Assembly: GCF_022343555.1 (NCBI RefSeq)
Contig: NZ_JAKQZH010000001.1
Location: forward strand, 992,001 to 1,056,000
Direction of reading: 5' to 3'
DNA: 64,000 nt
Origin: Marinobacter sp. C7
Lineage (GTDB): Bacteria > Pseudomonadota > Gammaproteobacteria > Pseudomonadales > Oleiphilaceae
Position 1 is the first letter of the stretch; each line of letters begins with the position of its first letter. The position numbers and the translations under genes were made by a program. Positions 61,112 through 64,000 of the stretch are shown piece after piece. Below the pieces are notes generated by a model, which saw only the letters and a list, made by a program, of their open reading frames with translations, made no database searches and was not told the origin of the DNA.

Positions 61112-61381
61112 TTATTCCCCTTCACCAAAGTAGTCATCGATCAACTCCACCAGTGCCTCAACCGCCTCTGCCTCATCCGGCCCGTCGGCAATCAGCTCCA
61201 CTTCGGTACCCTGACTGGCGGCAAGCATCATCACCTGCATGATGTTCTTGGCGTCCACTTCACGGTCGTTGCGGGCGATCCGGACCTTGCTGTCGAAGTC
61301 CGAGGCGGTCGCCACCAGTTTGGCGGTAGCGCGGGCGTGCAGGCCGAGTTTGTTGATGATGGTGATAGGGCGGCGGATCAT
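61112..61381 (-). CDS. ptsO: HPr-like phosphocarrier NPr (PtsO)
   Basis: 89 residues. NPr relays phosphate from EI-Ntr to EIIA-Ntr, a regulatory phosphotransferase chain rather than sugar uptake. The phosphorylated histidine is H15 in GLHARA. Position 46, the regulatory serine in Gram-positive HPr, is Asn here (DAKNIM). Last gene of rapZ-ptsO, 6 bp after rapZ. Confidence 0.94.
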   Translation of the reverse strand: MIRRPITIINKLGLHARATAKLVATASDFDSKVRIARNDREVDAKNIMQVMMLAASQGTEVELIADGPDEAEAVEALVELIDDYFGEGE

Positions 61382-61387
61382 GACGGT

Positions 61388-62272
61388 TCAGGTCTCTTCC
61401 CGGGTTTGCAGGTGGGGCAACTCGGTGTGGCGCACCTGCACGTTGTTGTAGTGTTCGCGGAAATGCTTGCCCAGCTGTTCGCAGATATACACAGAGCGGT
61501 GCTGGCCGCCGGTGCAGCCGATGGAGATGGTCATGTAGCTGCGATTGCTTTCGGCGAAGCCCGGCAACCAGGTATCGAGAAAGGCGATCAGGTCATCGAC
61601 CATTTTCCGGCTGGCCGGCTCCCGCTCCAGAAAATCGATCACCGGCTGGTCGGTGCCCACATATTTGCGAAGGCTGGTATCCCAGTACGGGTTGGGCAGG
61701 CAGCGGACATCAAACACATAATCGGAATCCAGTGGTACGCCGTGCTTGAAGCCGAAGGACTGGAACAGCAGGGCCAGTTCCTGCTCCTTGCGGCCCACCA
61801 CCCGTTGCTTGACCTGGTCCCGCAGCTCGTACATCGACATGCCGGTGGTGTTGACGTAGAGGTCGGCGAGCTTGGAGATGGGTTCCAGCAGCTTCTTCTC
61901 GCTGGTGATGGCTTCGCGCAGGGAGGTCTTGTCGTCACTCAGTGGATGCTTGCGCCGGGTGGCATGGAACCGCTGGAGCAGTGACTGCTCATCGGCGTCC
62001 AGGAAAATGATCTCAACCTTGATGCCGGTTGCCTGGAGCTGGTTGTAGAGGTCTTCGAAATTGGCCAGCTCTCCGGACAGATTCCGGGCATCAATGCTGA
62101 CGGCCATCTTGTCCAGGCGGCCTGGCGTTTCCTGTGCCGCCGCTTCCCGGGTCAGCGGGAACAGCAACCCGATGGGAAGGTTGTCGATGCAGTAGAAGCC
62201 CAGATCTTCCAGTACGTGCAATGCTGTACTCTTGCCCGAGCCTGACCTGCCACTCACGATGATCAACTTCAT
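61388..62272 (-). CDS. rapZ: RNase adapter protein RapZ
   Basis: 294 residues. In enterics RapZ binds GlmZ/GlmY small RNAs and presents GlmZ to RNase E, tuning amino-sugar synthesis. Walker A is GRSGSGKST (8-16), and the C-terminal SIGCTGGQHRSVYI is diagnostic. The ATG at 62272 removes 12 spurious codons. Whether GlmY/Z exist in this organism is unknown. Confidence 0.95.
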   Translation of the reverse strand: MKLIIVSGRSGSGKSTALHVLEDLGFYCIDNLPIGLLFPLTREAAAQETPGRLDKMAVSIDARNLSGELANFEDLYNQLQATGIKVEIIFLDADEQSLLQRFHATRRKHPLSDDKTSLREAITSEKKLLEPISKLADLYVNTTGMSMYELRDQVKQRVVGRKEQELALLFQSFGFKHGVPLDSDYVFDVRCLPNPYWDTSLRKYVGTDQPVIDFLEREPASRKMVDDLIAFLDTWLPGFAESNRSYMTISIGCTGGQHRSVYICEQLGKHFREHYNNVQVRHTELPHLQTREET

Positions 62273-62300
62273 GCCCAGCTTGCCTCCGGTACGGTAGGGG

Positions 62301-62771
62301 TCAGCCACTCGCGGCTGTCATACGCTCATACAGCGTTTTCGCGTCCTCGCATTCGCGCAGTCCGTTGCAGAAGGACCGCTCGTTGAACTTCTCGGCCAAC
62401 TGGCTCAGTAGCTCAAGGTGCTCGCTGGTTGCCTCCTTGGGCACGATCAGGGCAAAGACGAGGTCGACGGGCTGGTTGTCGATGGCATCGAACTCGACGC
62501 TTTCCTCCAGCGTCATCAGTACGCCGATAACCCGGTCCAGGCCTTCCAGGCGGCAGTGGGGGATGGCAATCCCCTGGCCGATTCCGGTGCTACCGAGCCG
62601 CTCGCGCGCGATCAGGTTGTTGAAGATCTGGGTATCGCTCAGGGTTTCGTCCTGCTGGTGGATCTTTTCAGCGATGAACTCCAGAACCCGCTTCTTGCTG
62701 GAGGCCGGCACCCGGCAGAGTGTCAACTCCGGTACAAGGATGTTGTCTATGGTCAGGGATGTGTCGCTCAT
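62301..62771 (-). CDS. ptsN: PTS IIA-like nitrogen-regulatory protein PtsN
   Basis: A 156-residue EIIA-Ntr protein; its phosphorylation state controls potassium transport and nitrogen or envelope responses. The phosphorylated histidine lies in GIAIPHCRLEG (about residue 73). It is 28 bp from rapZ. A strong terminator separates it from hpf upstream, so part of its transcription must pass through or start near that hairpin. Confidence 0.95.
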   Translation of the reverse strand: MSDTSLTIDNILVPELTLCRVPASSKKRVLEFIAEKIHQQDETLSDTQIFNNLIARERLGSTGIGQGIAIPHCRLEGLDRVIGVLMTLEESVEFDAIDNQPVDLVFALIVPKEATSEHLELLSQLAEKFNERSFCNGLRECEDAKTLYERMTAASG

Positions 62772-62791
62772 GGATCGACTGCATTTCCGTT

Positions 62792-62825
62792 AAAAAAAAG
62801 GCTGCGACACCCGAAGTGCCGCAGC
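62792..62825 (-). terminator. Intrinsic terminator between hpf and ptsN
   Basis: On the minus strand a GCTGCG/CGCAGC stem with an extra CAC/GTG (62801-62825) is followed by eight U residues (62799-62792). It is only 20 bp before the ptsN start, so there is no room for a promoter downstream of it. Confidence 0.85.
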
Positions 62826-62855
62826 GCCATTGGATTACTGCATGGAGGCGGACTG

Positions 62856-63167
62856 TTAACGCTGTCCGTTACCGTGCATCCGGTCTACGTTCTTTTCCTT
62901 GTGCTTGAGGACCTGACGATCCAGCTTGTCGATCAGGGCATCGATCGCAGCGTACATGTCCTCGTTCTCGGCCTTTGCATGAATTTCACCGCCACCCGCG
63001 ACATGCAGAGTCCCCTCAGCAATCTGGCGTACCTTCTCGACCTCCAGCGTGACCTGACAATTGGAGATGTGGTCAAAGTGGCGCTCCAGTTTGTCGAACT
63101 TCTCGGTGACATAGTCCTTGAGGGAGGGAGTCAGTTCTACGTGATGGCCTGAAATATTGAGTTGCAT
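62856..63167 (-). CDS. hpf: Ribosome hibernation promoting factor (short HPF)
   Basis: A 103-residue protein that fills the mRNA and tRNA sites of idle ribosomes, here the short form giving 100S dimers with RMF. MQLNISGHHVELTPSLKDYV is the family N-terminus, and DMYAAIDALIDKLDRQVLKHKEK follows. It is 15 bp after rpoN and likely partly transcribed with it. Confidence 0.95.
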   Translation of the reverse strand: MQLNISGHHVELTPSLKDYVTEKFDKLERHFDHISNCQVTLEVEKVRQIAEGTLHVAGGGEIHAKAENEDMYAAIDALIDKLDRQVLKHKEKNVDRMHGNGQR

Positions 63168-63182
63168 AGGCGTCTCCTGTTG

Positions 63183-64000
63183 TTACACCAGTCGTTTGCG
63201 TTCATTGGAAGGCGGAATATGCATTGCCTCCCGGTATTTGGCCACGGTGCGTCTTGCCACCTTGATGCCCTGTTCTCCTAGCATGGCTGCAATTTTACTG
63301 TCACTCAATGGCTTTTTGGGAGTTTCCGCGGCAATCAGTTTCTTGATCATCGCGCGAATGGCCGTTGAGGAACATTCACCACCTTCATCCGTGCTGACGT
63401 GGCTGGAGAAAAAGTATTTCAGCTCAAAGATGCCCCGGGGCGTATGCATGTATTTTTGCGTCGTTACCCGGGAGATCGTGGATTCGTGCATCTCCACGGC
63501 CTGGGCAATGTCGGACAGGATCAGCGGCTTCATCGCCTCCTCACCCTGGTCCAGGAAGCCCTGCTGGTGCTCCACGATGCGGGTGGCCACCTTCAGCAGG
63601 GTCTCGTTCCGGCTCTGCAGGCTCTTGATGAACCATTTGGCTTCCTGCAGCTGGTCGCGCAGGTAGGTATTGTCTGCACTGCTGTCCGCACGCTTTATAA
63701 GAGAAGCATAGCTCGCATTGACGCGGATGCGGGGTGCGATTTCGGGATTCAGCTCTACCCGCCAGCGGCCGTTGTGTTTGCTGACAATAACATCGGGGAT
63801 GACATAATCCGGCTCGCCATGGTCTATGACATCACCGGGCCGGGGATTCAGGCCGGTAATCAGGGCCAGCACTTCCCGCAACTGGTCTTCTTTCAGCCGG
63901 CTACGGCGCAGCAACTGGGCGTAATCGCGATTACCCAGAAGGTTGATGTAGTGGGTAATCACCAGCCGTGCCTGGGCCAGCCAGGGGGTCGCCGGCGGTA
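63183..64000 (-). CDS. rpoN: RNA polymerase sigma-54 factor RpoN (partial, C-terminal)
   Basis: 272 visible codons; the frame stays open to the window edge, so the N-terminal activator-interacting region I lies outside. The core-binding region and the DNA-binding HTH are present, ending in the diagnostic RpoN box [10 protein letters not shown]. Sigma-54 drives nitrogen, motility and carbon-source genes with enhancer-binding activators. It heads rpoN-hpf-ptsN-rapZ-ptsO. Confidence 0.96.
   Translation of the reverse strand, partial: PPATPWLAQARLVITHYINLLGNRDYAQLLRRSRLKEDQLREVLALITGLNPRPGDVIDHGEPDYVIPDVIVSKHNGRWRVELNPEIAPRIRVNASYASLIKRADSSADNTYLRDQLQEAKWFIKSLQSRNETLLKVATRIVEHQQGFLDQGEEAMKPLILSDIAQAVEMHESTISRVTTQKYMHTPRGIFELKYFFSSHVSTDEGGECSSTAIRAMIKKLIAAETPKKPLSDSKIAAMLGEQGIKVARRTVAKYREAMHIPPSNERKRLV

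Overview
The window reads as a chromosomal core segment of a Marinobacter-like marine gammaproteobacterium. The reasons are the GC-rich codon use, the gene orders (nnrD-tsaE-amiB-mutL-miaA-hfq-hflXKC-hisZ-purA; leuS-lptE-holA; phoH-ybeY-corC-lnt; mreBCD-maf-rng-yhdP; rpoN-hpf-ptsN-rapZ-ptsO), CmoAB, and a tandem pair of large acyl-CoA dehydrogenases. The genus is an inference from overall resemblance. I found no tRNA, rRNA, prophage, transposase, CRISPR or integron. The window opens inside nnrD and closes inside rpoN.

Layout. 1-12 kb is the plus-strand mutL/hfq/hfl/purA cluster, closed by a perfect 16-bp bidirectional terminator. 12-15.7 kb is a minus-strand block: cmoA, cmoB, srkA and two small membrane-anchored proteins of unknown function. 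15.8-21.9 kb holds an FAD oxidoreductase, comF and a biotin cluster (bioB, bioF, bioC, bioD, no bioH). The bioB promoter region carries two BirA-type operators. 22-25.9 kb holds two paralogous acyl-CoA dehydrogenases behind a promoter overlapped by tandem PsrA-type sites. 26-31.3 kb carries endA, a small helical protein, holA, lptE and leuS on the minus strand. 31.4-40.2 kb carries ybeL, lnt-corC-ybeY-phoH, miaB, trmH and yejK. 40.4-43.6 kb carries cysDN, with a decayed APS-kinase tail on CysN, and a PilZ protein. 43.8-49 kb is rimO and gatCAB. 49.3-58.5 kb is mreBCD-maf-rng-yhdP and a nitrilase-family amidase. 58.6-64 kb is darP, mgtE, ptsO-rapZ-ptsN, hpf and rpoN.

The most unusual content lies between the genes, in two families of inverted repeats. 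Family L (six copies of about 95-115 bp) has a perfect or near-perfect outer stem of 19-29 bp whose sequence differs from copy to copy. The stem encloses a conserved core that folds into two small hairpins. In one orientation all twelve hairpin loops read A-N-G-G-A-Y, the loop recognised by CsrA/RsmA proteins, and one copy matches the high-affinity CsrA motif. Family S (26 copies of 30 bp, in seven clusters) consists of GGGGTC...GACCCC palindromes, always downstream of at least one gene. They come in two inner-arm variants, often alternate in orientation like REP/BIME elements, and at 32.06-32.33 kb form a regular 95-bp tandem array. One S copy supplies the trmH stop codon. Functions for both families are hypotheses.
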